Positions 1 to 7,028 of a stretch of DNA of 13,513 nucleotides are shown here, one piece after another. Made by a program: the position numbers and the translations under genes. The notes beneath the pieces are model-generated. The model was not told the DNA's origin. It did not search any database and saw only the letters and a list, made by a program, of their open reading frames with translations. Each line of letters opens with the position of its first letter. Within the stretch, counting starts at the first letter, position 1. The stretch spans positions 1 through 13,513 of the forward strand of contig RDOF01000058.1 of NCBI GenBank assembly GCA_011365025.1. Reading direction: 5' to 3'. Source of the stretch: Candidatus Thorarchaeota archaeon. Lineage in GTDB: Archaea; Asgardarchaeota; Thorarchaeia; Thorarchaeales; Thorarchaeaceae.

Positions 1-2
1 AT

Positions 3-50
3 AACGTTGCTAGGTTCCTTGAGATTGTTGACAAACACCGGAAGCGGTAA
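3..50 (+). CDS. 3' tail of an upstream gene (partial)
   Basis: The frame beginning at base 3 reads NVARFLEIVDKHRKR and stops at TAA 48-50. The composition (charged, helical, natural-looking codons) suits the end of a protein whose body lies before the window. A second frame, open from 32 to the TAA at 149-151, also reads like protein (ILAESIQRKQLNLALDAFGL in its middle) but has no start codon before TTG 92. The true C-terminus may therefore be in that frame if a frameshift lies around 33-47. No function can be assigned from so few residues. Confidence 0.35.
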   Translation, partial: NVARFLEIVDKHRKR

Positions 51-126
51 TACTTGCAGAATCCATTCAACGGAAACAACTAAATCTAGCTTTGGATGCA
101 TTCGGTCTCATCGGTGGATGCAAGAT

Positions 127-453
127 ATGTCCGATGAGCTACTTGAACTAATGCGAGAGAGAATTAAGATTGGTCTTGAACGAGAGAAGACCATGGAAGC
201 GATAGAAGGATGGGAAAGAACTGCACTGTTAACGCTAAAGGAAGGCAACCAGTACCATTTCATTGTAAAAGACAATAACATACTAGTTGAACAAGGAACG
301 ATAGATGAGCCTGATATGCAGATTCAGAGTGATGAAGAAACAATTCGGAAGCTCTTCCTCGAGGAAATGAGCGCCGCATCAGCACTATTGAAGAGAAAAC
401 TCAAGGTAAAGGGTTCGGCTAGCGATTTAATGAAAATACGACACATCTTCTGA
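127..453 (+). CDS. SCP2 (sterol carrier protein 2) domain protein
   Basis: A 108-residue protein that is essentially one SCP2 domain. The pattern is the family's: a helical start (MSDELLELMRERI), a Trp-containing helix (IEGWERT), strands around YHFIVKDNNILVEQG, then PDMQIQSDEETIRKLF and a closing LKVKGSASDLMKIRHIF. The family binds lipids or other hydrophobic ligands in a tunnel; the ligand here is unknown. The frame is open back to the window edge, but the extra N-terminal residues do not look like SCP2. GGTGG at 113-117 is 9 bases before ATG 127, so I take that start (ATG 118 is the alternative). It ends 28 bases before the flavoenzyme start and is probably co-transcribed, so it may present or carry a hydrophobic substrate for the oxidoreductase. 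That role is inference. Confidence 0.8.
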   Translation: MSDELLELMRERIKIGLEREKTMEAIEGWERTALLTLKEGNQYHFIVKDNNILVEQGTIDEPDMQIQSDEETIRKLFLEEMSAASALLKRKLKVKGSASDLMKIRHIF

Positions 454-481
454 TTATCAAATGGCCCCAGGGGTTCAGTCC

Positions 482-1888
482 TTGAACAAGAAGGCAGTTA
501 GAGAGATAGCTGCAATTGTCGGAGATGCTTACGTTTCTACACGACAGGATGTTCTTCTTTCGTACTCCGTTTCAGCCTCTACAGGATATGATTCTGTTAT
601 TCCAGGAGCCGTGGTCCGCCCAGGCACCACTCTTGAAGTCGCAGAAGTCCTGAAGGTGGCCAACAAATACCGAATACCTGTGACGCCCAGATGTGGGGGT
701 TCGAGCCTTCAAGCGGAAGTGATTCCCAAGGAAGGTGCGCTAGTCGTTGAGCTAATGCGACTAGAAGATATTTCCCTTTATGAGGACCTGCGTTCAATCA
801 CTGTTGGAGCTGGCATAACCTATGGCAAGCTTGACAAGTTTCTCAAACGCCACGGTCTCTGGGTTCCATTCTATCCTGGCTCTTCATTATCTGCGACAGT
901 AGCGGGAAATGTGTCAGTCAACGGATCTGGATTTGGTTCAGGCGTCTTTGGATGCATTGGAGAACTAGTTTTGGGATTGGAGGTAGTCCTTCCAAATGGA
1001 ACTGTCATAAGAACGGGCTCAGAAGCAAATCCCAACGCACCAGGCCCGTTTCTTCGCTATTCTTTTGGACCGGATTTGACAGGCCTATTCATAGGGGCGC
1101 TTGGCAGTCTTGGGATAATCACCAAGGTCTCCCTGAAAACCTACAGAAGAATTGAGCATTACTACTACAACACGTATGGATTTCAGGATGCAAATTCGCT
1201 AGAGAAGTTTTTACTAGAACTCAAGGAGAACGAGGTGAATGCACTTTGGATGGCAGTCTATGAGGGACGAATTCTCGAGTTCTTCCTTGATATGGCAGGA
1301 GAGGAATTTGGCATACCTTCTCATGAATGGCCGCCTCTTGTTGTATCTATGACAATTGGTAGGCACCGGCCGGATCAGCTTGATAGCGACGCTGATATCA
1401 CTGGAAGAATCTGCGAGCGATATGGAGGCCATGTTATAGGAATAGGCGAATTGCCCAAAGCAGAATGGGAGGACCGCCTTAGGAAATGGATAAGAATGTC
1501 ATACCTACACGGTTGGGCTTGGAGAATGCTATATCACCACCAAAGCATCAGCAATTGGCATAAATCAATAGATGTAATTTGGGAGACCTTGGACGAGTTT
1601 GGCATAATTGGCCACACAGCAGGGCTGCAGTCTGGTCATGCGAGCTACAATTTCTATCCCCAACTATACTTCGACCCTCAGGATTCCGAGGAAGAAGAGA
1701 GAGTGAGAAAGGCACACAAAGCCATGGCCAAGAAGCTATTCAAGGCAGGAGCAGTCCCATTCAAACTGGCCCCTTACTGGGTTGAGGGCATTGAGGAAAT
1801 GGAGTCTTACATGAGGCTGATTAGAACCCTGAAGGCCACAATCGACCCCAACGGAATAATGAACCCTGGAGTCCTTGGAGGCATTTAG
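482..1888 (+). CDS. GlcD-type FAD-binding oxidoreductase, copy 1
   Basis: Flavoprotein of the VAO/PCMH fold with an FAD_binding_4 domain (about residues 35-215) and a FAD-oxidase C-terminal domain. Visible signatures are VVRPGTTLEVAEVLKVAN, the FAD loop PRCGGSSL, VAGNVSVNGSG, LGLEVVLPNGTVI, DLTGLFIGALGSLGIITK and the end DPNGIMNPG. Relatives oxidise 2-hydroxyacids (glycolate, D-lactate) and pass electrons to an iron-sulfur partner, here probably the gene at 3301. The usual HAGDGN/H motif is replaced by GHASYNFYPQLYFDP, and YHHQ is present, so the substrate is uncertain. I choose TTG 482: AGGGG at 469-473 lies 8 bases before it, and the product is then 468 residues, exactly the length of the downstream paralogue, with the two N-termini aligned. 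ATG 461 would add seven residues and has no visible ribosome binding site. Confidence 0.85.
   Translation: MNKKAVREIAAIVGDAYVSTRQDVLLSYSVSASTGYDSVIPGAVVRPGTTLEVAEVLKVANKYRIPVTPRCGGSSLQAEVIPKEGALVVELMRLEDISLYEDLRSITVGAGITYGKLDKFLKRHGLWVPFYPGSSLSATVAGNVSVNGSGFGSGVFGCIGELVLGLEVVLPNGTVIRTGSEANPNAPGPFLRYSFGPDLTGLFIGALGSLGIITKVSLKTYRRIEHYYYNTYGFQDANSLEKFLLELKENEVNALWMAVYEGRILEFFLDMAGEEFGIPSHEWPPLVVSMTIGRHRPDQLDSDADITGRICERYGGHVIGIGELPKAEWEDRLRKWIRMSYLHGWAWRMLYHHQSISNWHKSIDVIWETLDEFGIIGHTAGLQSGHASYNFYPQLYFDPQDSEEEERVRKAHKAMAKKLFKAGAVPFKLAPYWVEGIEEMESYMRLIRTLKATIDPNGIMNPGVLGGI
1877..1881 (+). promoter_or_regulatory. Ribosome binding site inside upstream gene
   Basis: GGAGG in the Gly-Gly codons at the end of the first flavoenzyme gene, 10 bases before ATG 1892. 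The second flavoenzyme gene repeats the arrangement (GGGAGG 3286-3291, 9 bases before GTG 3301), which suggests coupled translation along the operon. Confidence 0.6.
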
Positions 1889-1891
1889 AAG

Positions 1892-3298
1892 ATGGACAGA
1901 AGGGTGCTTGACAAGTTGAAGGCAATTGTTGGAGAAGATTACATTTCCACAAGAGAAGACGTACTGCTAGCATATTCAGAAACAGCCTCTATGGCAAAGG
2001 AGTCGGTCAAACCGGGAGTTGTGGTTCGCCCCGGGACAGTCGACGAAGTGACAGAAATCCTCCGACTGTGCAATGTGGAGAGAATCTCTGTGACGCCACG
2101 GTCAGGAGGTTCGTCGCTCCAGGGGGAGGCAATTCCCAAGGTGGACGGATTGGTACTGGAGCTTCTGCGACTGCAAGGAATAACACTTCACGAGGACCTT
2201 AGGTCGGTCACAGTGGGAGCAGGTGTCACCTTCGGTGAGTTGGACAAATTCCTATCAAAGTATAACCTATGGGTCCCTGTAAGTCCTGAATCTGGCCTGG
2301 TATGTACAATTGCCGGGAATGTGGCAGTAAATGGCGCTGGTCCGGGTTCAAGCTCCTTTGGCCCCATTGCCGAGATGGTAGTAGGGCTTGAAGTAGTGCT
2401 TCCCACAGGCGAGGTGATACAAACCGGTTCATCGGCGAGTCCATATTCGCCAGGTCCATTTCTGAGGTACGCGTTCGGCCCGGATATAACAGGGCTGTTC
2501 ATTGGGTCGTTGGGGGGCTTGGGAGTGATCACAAAGGTTTCTCTGAAGACCTACAAGAGAATCGAGAACTTCCATTATGACACCTATGGCTTTGATACAG
2601 CAGAGCAAGCAGCCAGATTTCTTCTCGAAATCAAGAGCCAAGGAGTCCAACCTATGTTTGCATCAATCTATGAGGGAGGTATGTTGAATCTCTTCATGGA
2701 TATGCTCGGAGAGGAGTTTTCTATTCCAAAACATGATTGGCCAAACCGGACAGTATCGATGACCCTAGGCAGAGTGAGAAAAGACATGCTGGAAAGCGAT
2801 GTCTCTAAGACGGAGGAGATTTGCAGAGAGATTGGTGGCCATGTCATTGGAATTGGTGAGCTTCCAAAGGGCGAATGGGAGAAGAGGCTCTGGACCTTTG
2901 TGAGATGCTGCTATGCCCATGGGTTCCACTGGCGGACCCTTTACCACCATCAAACACCAATCAACTCCAGTAGGTCAGTGGAGGAGATCACCAAGGCCAT
3001 GGACAACTATGGATTTCTGGGGCACACCGCAGGATTTCTAGCAGGGCACTCGACCATGAATATGTACCCGCATCTCTATTTCGACCCGTTAGACGAAGAG
3101 GAAGAAGGAAAAGTAGTAAGGGCGCACGATGAACTTGCATCAACTCTATACGAAACCGGAGCGGTACCGTTCAAGCTGGCGCCCTATTGGGAGGGCAAAA
3201 TGAAGGGGACCGAGGACTATATGCTACTGCTTCAGACAGTTAAAGACACACTCGACCCTAACGGTGTTATGAACCCTGGAGTCATGGGAGGCATTTGA
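1892..3298 (+). CDS. GlcD-type FAD-binding oxidoreductase, copy 2
   Basis: A 468-residue paralogue of the preceding gene, alignable with no obvious gaps and, by eye, more than half identical over the FAD domain. Shared signatures are VVRPGTVDEVTEILRLCN, PRSGGSSL, IAGNVAVNGAG, VGLEVVLPTGEVI, DITGLFIGSLGGLGVITK, YHHQ, GHSTMNMYPHLYFDP and DPNGVMNPG. Start ATG 1892 is three bases after the previous stop; its ribosome binding site GGAGG (1877-1881) is inside the last codons of copy 1. Both copies are full length, unlike bacterial GlcD/GlcE, where GlcE is a shortened flavin subunit. They could form a heterodimer or act on different substrates. Their position ahead of a GlcF-like gene supports a joint flavin/iron-sulfur dehydrogenase; the substrate is not known. 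Confidence 0.85.
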   Translation: MDRRVLDKLKAIVGEDYISTREDVLLAYSETASMAKESVKPGVVVRPGTVDEVTEILRLCNVERISVTPRSGGSSLQGEAIPKVDGLVLELLRLQGITLHEDLRSVTVGAGVTFGELDKFLSKYNLWVPVSPESGLVCTIAGNVAVNGAGPGSSSFGPIAEMVVGLEVVLPTGEVIQTGSSASPYSPGPFLRYAFGPDITGLFIGSLGGLGVITKVSLKTYKRIENFHYDTYGFDTAEQAARFLLEIKSQGVQPMFASIYEGGMLNLFMDMLGEEFSIPKHDWPNRTVSMTLGRVRKDMLESDVSKTEEICREIGGHVIGIGELPKGEWEKRLWTFVRCCYAHGFHWRTLYHHQTPINSSRSVEEITKAMDNYGFLGHTAGFLAGHSTMNMYPHLYFDPLDEEEEGKVVRAHDELASTLYETGAVPFKLAPYWEGKMKGTEDYMLLLQTVKDTLDPNGVMNPGVMGGI

Positions 3299-3300
3299 CA

Positions 3301-4461
3301 GTGACCAAGGTAGATATGGATGAACTCAGGGAAAATCTGGCTCAATGCCGCAGATGTGGGATCTGCAGAAACGCCGTCTATGAAGAGATGGGATTTGATG
3401 GAGTTTGCCCTGTGTGGAAGAACTCCAGCGGATTTGAAACCAGCTTCATGCGTGGAAGAATTCAGGTGGCGCAGGCACTTCTTGATGGACGATTGGAGCG
3501 ATCTGCCGAGAATGTAGAGTCGCTTTACACTTGCACACTGTGCGGGAACTGCACGCAAATCTGTGCAGCAGAATTCGATCCTGCAAAGACACTCATGCAG
3601 GTAAGACAAGTTCTCAACGATGTTCCCAATGAAGCACGTGATGAGGTTATCAGAAAGATATTGGAGAACCTCAATCCATATGAGAGTGACAACAGCATTA
3701 GGAGAGATTGGACAAAAGAGCTTGGATTTGACGTTGCCCCCAAGGGAAGCGTAGTGTATTATGTTGGATGCACTGCGGGATTGAGACTACCGTCAATTGC
3801 GATATCGACTGCAAAGATATTGAAGACTCTGGGAAACGACTTTGCCGTGCTTGAGGAGGAGTCATGCTGTGGATCCGTTATGATGAGAACCGGAATGATG
3901 GATTCTGCAAAAGAGATGGCCGGGAAATTGGCTCAGGCGTTTAAAGAAGCGGGAGCAGAAAAGATCGTGGTTTCTTGTGCCGGCTGTCTGAATACACTGC
4001 GTAATGATTATCCTAAGCATTTTGGGATTGACTTGCCTGAAGTAGTTCACATTGCTGAGTATGCGGCTGAGATGATAAAGAAAGGCGAACTGCAACCCAA
4101 AGGAAGTACGGAACGAATCAGGGTGACATATCACGACCCGTGTCACCTGGGAAGAGAGCAGGGCATCTATGATGCCCCACGAGAAGTCTTGTGTGCAATT
4201 CCGGGACTGGAATTAGTGGAGATGGAAACTATTCGGGAGGCGGCTTTGTGTTGTGGGGCTGGAGGAGGCTTGCGATCATATGATTCGGAGCTGGCGAAAC
4301 GAATTGCGTCTGACAGGATAAGGACTGCACTGAATACGGGAGCCACAATAATTGCCACGGCGTGCCCATTTTGTGTCAACAACCTAATTGAAGGAACCAA
4401 GAAGGTAGAGAAACCCATACAGGTTGCCGACGTAGTTGACCTATTGGCGAAGTATCTGTAA
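3301..4461 (+). CDS. GlcF/HdrD-like iron-sulfur oxidoreductase subunit
   Basis: A 386-residue electron-transfer subunit. The N-terminal ferredoxin-like part has Cys16, Cys19, Cys22 and Cys36 (CRRCGIC then CP) and Cys78, Cys81, Cys84, Cys88 (CTLCGNCTQIC), enough for two [4Fe-4S] clusters. Two CCG domains follow: VGCTAG, ESCCGS and SCAGC, then HDPCHLG, LCCGAGGG and ACPFC. This is the layout of GlcF, LldE-type proteins and HdrD, which take electrons from a flavin partner to quinones, thiols or other carriers. No membrane helix is seen. GTG 3301 is chosen because GGGAGG (3286-3291), inside the preceding gene, is 9 bases away; TTG 3295 overlaps the preceding stop and sits too close. The first cluster motif has an unusually long gap (13 residues) before its last Cys. 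Confidence 0.85.
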   Translation: MTKVDMDELRENLAQCRRCGICRNAVYEEMGFDGVCPVWKNSSGFETSFMRGRIQVAQALLDGRLERSAENVESLYTCTLCGNCTQICAAEFDPAKTLMQVRQVLNDVPNEARDEVIRKILENLNPYESDNSIRRDWTKELGFDVAPKGSVVYYVGCTAGLRLPSIAISTAKILKTLGNDFAVLEEESCCGSVMMRTGMMDSAKEMAGKLAQAFKEAGAEKIVVSCAGCLNTLRNDYPKHFGIDLPEVVHIAEYAAEMIKKGELQPKGSTERIRVTYHDPCHLGREQGIYDAPREVLCAIPGLELVEMETIREAALCCGAGGGLRSYDSELAKRIASDRIRTALNTGATIIATACPFCVNNLIEGTKKVEKPIQVADVVDLLAKYL

Positions 4462-4490
4462 AGCAGTATGAAGCTCGGATTGTGTAGGAG

Positions 4491-4557
4491 AAATAGGGGA
4501 CGATGGCCAAGCAAAGACTTGGTGCCCTACGGGCAGCGAGGTCCACCCTCTCTATTT
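4491..4557 (+). ncRNA. Possible structured RNA after the operon
   Basis: Two perfect hairpins abut: CCAAG/CTTGG (4507-4511 with 4518-4522, 6-base loop) and TGCCC/GGGCA (4523-4527 with 4531-4535, 3-base loop). They are enclosed by a longer pairing of AAATAGGGG (4491-4499) with CCC and CTATTT (4546-4548, 4552-4557) and of TGG (4504-4506) with CCA (4543-4545). The 67-base unit ends at TTTT. It lacks a T-arm consensus, so it is not an ordinary tRNA. It could be a 3' UTR element or a small RNA; this rests on base pairing alone. Confidence 0.25.
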
Positions 4558-4695
4558 TGAACGTGAGTGGTGCTCCCAAATACGTACCTTGACGCCATTC
4601 TCTGAACACTCGGTGAGAGCCGAATCTCCTTCATTTAGGACATTCGGATAGGCGTACACTGCACGTCCGTGCCTGGATTTCTTTTTTCCACGCAT
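4552..4695 (-). CDS. Doubtful small ORF, 47 residues
   Basis: ATG 4695 opens a frame (MRGKKKSRHGRAVYAYPNVL at its start, ending EHHSRSK) with plausible codon use and basic ends, but without a ribosome binding site. The frame continues further upstream to 4752 with a less natural sequence. It could be a small protein, a gene remnant or chance. I recognise no family. Confidence 0.2.
   Translation of the reverse strand: MRGKKKSRHGRAVYAYPNVLNEGDSALTECSENGVKVRIWEHHSRSK
4678..4687 (+). terminator. T-rich tract, possible terminator
   Basis: TTTCTTTTTT on the plus strand, about 220 bases after the iron-sulfur gene. Archaeal transcription often stops at such T-runs without a hairpin. It is a candidate end for the flavoenzyme operon, supported only by composition. 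Confidence 0.25.
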
Positions 4696-4814
4696 AATGG
4701 AGCAACGAGCTTGACCATTCGTCCGTTCAATATGTATGCACCGAACCAACATAAGCGTTTGCCCTCGCCCGCAATCCAGCAGCCCTTCCGCAAAACTATT
4801 CTATGGTCGTAAAA

Positions 4815-4822
4815 CTTTAAAA
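4815..4822 (+). promoter_or_regulatory. TATA box of ino1
   Basis: CTTTAAAA is a good archaeal TATA box. It predicts transcription from about 4845 and a leader of about 30 bases containing the ribosome binding site GAGAGGT (4863-4869), 7 bases before GTG 4877. Confidence 0.6.
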
Positions 4823-4876
4823 CCATCTTCGAATCTTTGTGAAGAGAACTCATGAAGACAATGAGAGGTTAGACAA

Positions 4877-5944
4877 GTGAATGGCATTAGGGTTGCGCTG
4901 ATTGGTGTTGGAAACTGTGCCAGCGCTCTGGTTCAAGGGGTTGAATACTACAAGAATGCAAAATTGGACGATGATTTGGTTGGTCTAAACCACCCCGATT
5001 TCGCAGGATTTCATGTGAGTGATATCGAATTTGTAGCGGCCTTTGATGTTGCCGATACAAAGGTCGGATTTGACTTGGCTGAAGCTATCTTCGCCGATCC
5101 AAACAATGTGATGCGTTTTGCCAAGGTTGGAAAGACGGGCGTTAAAGTCCTTCGAGGCCCGACACTGGATGGTGTGGATGATATGCTCAAGGCGCTTGTC
5201 AAAGAATCATCGGATTCGGTGTCCGATGTGGCAAGTGCACTGAAAGAATCGAAAGCTGATATCGTCATCAATCTGCTGCCGGGCTCAGCAGAAAAGGCAG
5301 CACAATTCTATGCCGAAGCTAGCCTTAATGCAGGATGTGCATTCATTAACGCGGCACCAATCCCAATTGCCTCAAACCGTGAATGGAGCAAGAAGTTTGA
5401 GGAGAAGGGAGTACCCCTAATTGGGGATGATCTTCAGGACCAGCTTGGTTCGACCGTCTTACATCGTAATCTCCTGCAGCTCCTTGTGGCAAGAGGCGTG
5501 AAAGTGGACAGGAGTTATCAACTGGATGTGGGCGGGGGGGCTGAGTCACGTGATTCTCATGATCGGGGAAGAATGAGAAAGAGAGGCGTCAAGAGCGAAG
5601 CAATTGGACAGGACCTTCCATATGATGCACCTTTGGTAGCAGGATCATCTGATTTCGTTCCATTCCTGAATAATGGCAGGGAGTCTTATTTCTATATAAT
5701 GGGTAGGCAGTTTGGAGGCGCACCGATTAAGATTGATATCAGAATGGAGGTCACGGATGGTCCAAATGCCGGCCCAATATTGATGGATGCAATCCGAGGA
5801 GCTAAACTGGCAATGAAACGCGGTATAGGCGGCGCATTAGAGTCAATATCCGCCTACGGTTTCAAGATGCCTCCCTCCCCAACAACCATGTACAGGGCGG
5901 AAAGATGGGTCGAAGAATTTCTGCTTGGGAAAAGACGCCTGTAA
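4877..5944 (+). CDS. ino1: Myo-inositol-1-phosphate synthase
   Basis: A 355-residue NAD-dependent enzyme that converts glucose 6-phosphate to 1L-myo-inositol 1-phosphate, the precursor of archaetidylinositol lipids and, in some archaea, inositol-based solutes. The Rossmann motif is GVGNCASALVQG (residues 10-21). Further hallmarks are NLLPGSAEKAAQFYAEA, NAAPIPIAS, the catalytic-region motif GDDLQDQLGSTVLHR, LDVGGGAESRD, and near the end KIDIRMEVTDGPNAGPILMD. The length fits the short archaeal and actinobacterial type rather than the roughly 500-residue eukaryotic one. GTG 4877 is in frame and has GAGAGGT 7 bases upstream; the ATG at 4881 is in another frame. It is transcribed alone from its own TATA box and meets the CpXC gene tail to tail with only five bases between. 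Confidence 0.93.
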   Translation: MNGIRVALIGVGNCASALVQGVEYYKNAKLDDDLVGLNHPDFAGFHVSDIEFVAAFDVADTKVGFDLAEAIFADPNNVMRFAKVGKTGVKVLRGPTLDGVDDMLKALVKESSDSVSDVASALKESKADIVINLLPGSAEKAAQFYAEASLNAGCAFINAAPIPIASNREWSKKFEEKGVPLIGDDLQDQLGSTVLHRNLLQLLVARGVKVDRSYQLDVGGGAESRDSHDRGRMRKRGVKSEAIGQDLPYDAPLVAGSSDFVPFLNNGRESYFYIMGRQFGGAPIKIDIRMEVTDGPNAGPILMDAIRGAKLAMKRGIGGALESISAYGFKMPPSPTTMYRAERWVEEFLLGKRRL

Positions 5945-5949
5945 GAGCA

Positions 5950-6345
5950 CTAACCATGCTCTTTCAGGTATTCATCAACCATAAGCTTCAGTTGTTTGAT
6001 GTCGCTCACAATTTTGAACTCGGTTTCACTGGCGACTTCTTCTAGGGCTTCATTGAAGCTGATAATCGAGTTGTACTCCTTCTCGTAACCTTCGCGAATT
6101 TCCTTTTTCTTTGCGGCTGGGTCATAGAGTACAATTATGCTCTGAGGCTCAAAATTGATTACGATGCTGCGATCTAAGTACATGACCTTCCTACATTTCG
6201 GACATTGAACTCGATTTGCTTTTCCGGTTCTAAGCCGTCTTGCAATGGTACTATCTTCAGATAGGTCCAAATGGTCAACAACTTCGGCTTCAAATGGGTT
6301 TTTGCATTTTACGCATTTTACTTCTACCGTACTAATTCCAGCCAT
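5950..6345 (-). CDS. CpXC domain zinc-ribbon-like protein
   Basis: A 131-residue protein with two Cys pairs, CVKC near residue 11 and CPKC near residue 48, on either side of the stretch STIARRLRTGKANRVQCPKC. The later Cys pair, the preceding G-K-A-N-R-V-Q and the following strands (MYLDRSIVINF, QSIIVLYDP) are the pattern of the CpXC domain, a presumed zinc-binding module of unknown function found in bacteria and archaea. The C-terminal half (EIREGYEKEYNSIISFNEAL onward) is charged and helical. The ribosome binding site GAGGTT (complement of 6351-6356) lies 5 bases before the ATG. No enzyme function can be read; cytoplasmic by lack of membrane helices. Confidence 0.7.
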   Translation of the reverse strand: MAGISTVEVKCVKCKNPFEAEVVDHLDLSEDSTIARRLRTGKANRVQCPKCRKVMYLDRSIVINFEPQSIIVLYDPAAKKKEIREGYEKEYNSIISFNEALEEVASETEFKIVSDIKQLKLMVDEYLKEHG

Positions 6346-6423
6346 GTTGTAACCTCAGCAGATGATGCCGGCGATTCTGAACCTCTTAAGAGTTGCGCAA
6401 TGCGCTTGACGGTTGAAGTGGAC

Positions 6424-6999
6424 TCACGCAATAGAAGTGGGGGTTTCATGCTCGGTTCGTCTTTTGAAAATGAAGCCTGTCAGAATAGCAGTCAAAACAA
6501 TTGATGCAATAACCAATGGAATGGATTCGAAGAGGGCTCCGACGGTGTAACCTAGGAAAGCACCAGGCAGAGTAACCGCGACCTTCCCGAGGTAATAGGA
6601 GACTAGGAACTTCCAAACGTTATATTTCGTAAGACCTGTGTAGATAACAATCGGGTCGTCAGGCACGGGGGATGCCGCAGACAAGACAAGTGCAAGCGCC
6701 CCCCATCTATCCACTCTCTTCCGCTCATATTCGATCTTCAATAGCATCGATTCAGACATAATTGCACGGGATCCTCGCACTGAGTAGTATAGAATCAGCT
6801 TTGATAATGTCGCAGACAATGCAACGACAACACCAATCTCGACCCAAGACATAGAAGGCAACAGCAGGGCCGCAATGCCTGCAAGCACCATGTTACTGGG
6901 ACTAATGAAGGGGATTAGATTGATACCCAAGCAAGCAATGAAGAGCCCAAGGTGCCCTTGGAGAATTAGGTCCACTAGGACTTCATATAGACTCTGCAT
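6424..6999 (-). CDS. VTT/DedA-like small membrane protein
   Basis: A 191-residue integral membrane protein with about five hydrophobic segments (for example LGLFIACLGINLIPFISPSN, GALALVLSAASPVPDDPIVI, TLPGAFLGYTVGALF, PLVIASIVLTAILTGFIF). The S-P-V-P-D-D-P motif followed by a Gly-rich amphipathic stretch is typical of the SNARE-associated/VTT (DedA, YqaA) group, whose members include lipid scramblases and undecaprenyl-phosphate flippases; the substrate here is unknown. The C-terminus is basic (FKRRTEHE), so probably cytoplasmic. Only a weak GAG lies before the ATG. It sits between the CpXC gene and the AbrB/ACT-like gene on the same strand, 29 bases after the latter, and may share its transcript. 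Confidence 0.65.
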   Translation of the reverse strand: MQSLYEVLVDLILQGHLGLFIACLGINLIPFISPSNMVLAGIAALLLPSMSWVEIGVVVALSATLSKLILYYSVRGSRAIMSESMLLKIEYERKRVDRWGALALVLSAASPVPDDPIVIYTGLTKYNVWKFLVSYYLGKVAVTLPGAFLGYTVGALFESIPLVIASIVLTAILTGFIFKRRTEHETPTSIA

Positions 7000-7028
7000 T
7001 ACTACTCAGCATCTCACTTCGAGAATTG

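Larger units (their letters stand above)
4462..4814. other. Gap between the flavoenzyme operon and ino1
   Basis: No confident gene is seen here. It holds a possible structured RNA (4491-4557), a doubtful minus-strand small ORF (4552-4695) and a T-rich tract (4678-4687). A 29-codon plus-strand ORF (ATG 4503, MAKQRLGALRAARS) follows a purine-rich stretch with GGGG 3 bases before it, but it overlaps the predicted hairpins and resembles nothing I know. Confidence 0.5.

Noticed and set aside
690..720. GGTTCGAGCC, like a tRNA T-arm
   Set aside because: It lies in the conserved FAD-binding codons of the first flavoenzyme, and no acceptor or anticodon stems surround it.
2188..2532. Long minus-strand frame inside the second flavoenzyme gene
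   Set aside because: It is the shadow of strongly conserved flavoprotein codons and has no domain of its own.
4552..4853. Two overlapping minus-strand frames as one frameshifted gene
   Set aside because: Joining them gives no recognisable domain, and the stronger signal there is the plus-strand promoter of ino1.
4852..4872. Six-codon ORF (MKTMRG) in the ino1 leader
   Set aside because: Too short, and it contains the ribosome binding site of ino1; probably chance.
6378..6396. Palindrome CTCTTAAGAG upstream of the CpXC gene
   Set aside because: Only 10 bases of perfect symmetry; could be a weak TATA-like site but not enough to call.
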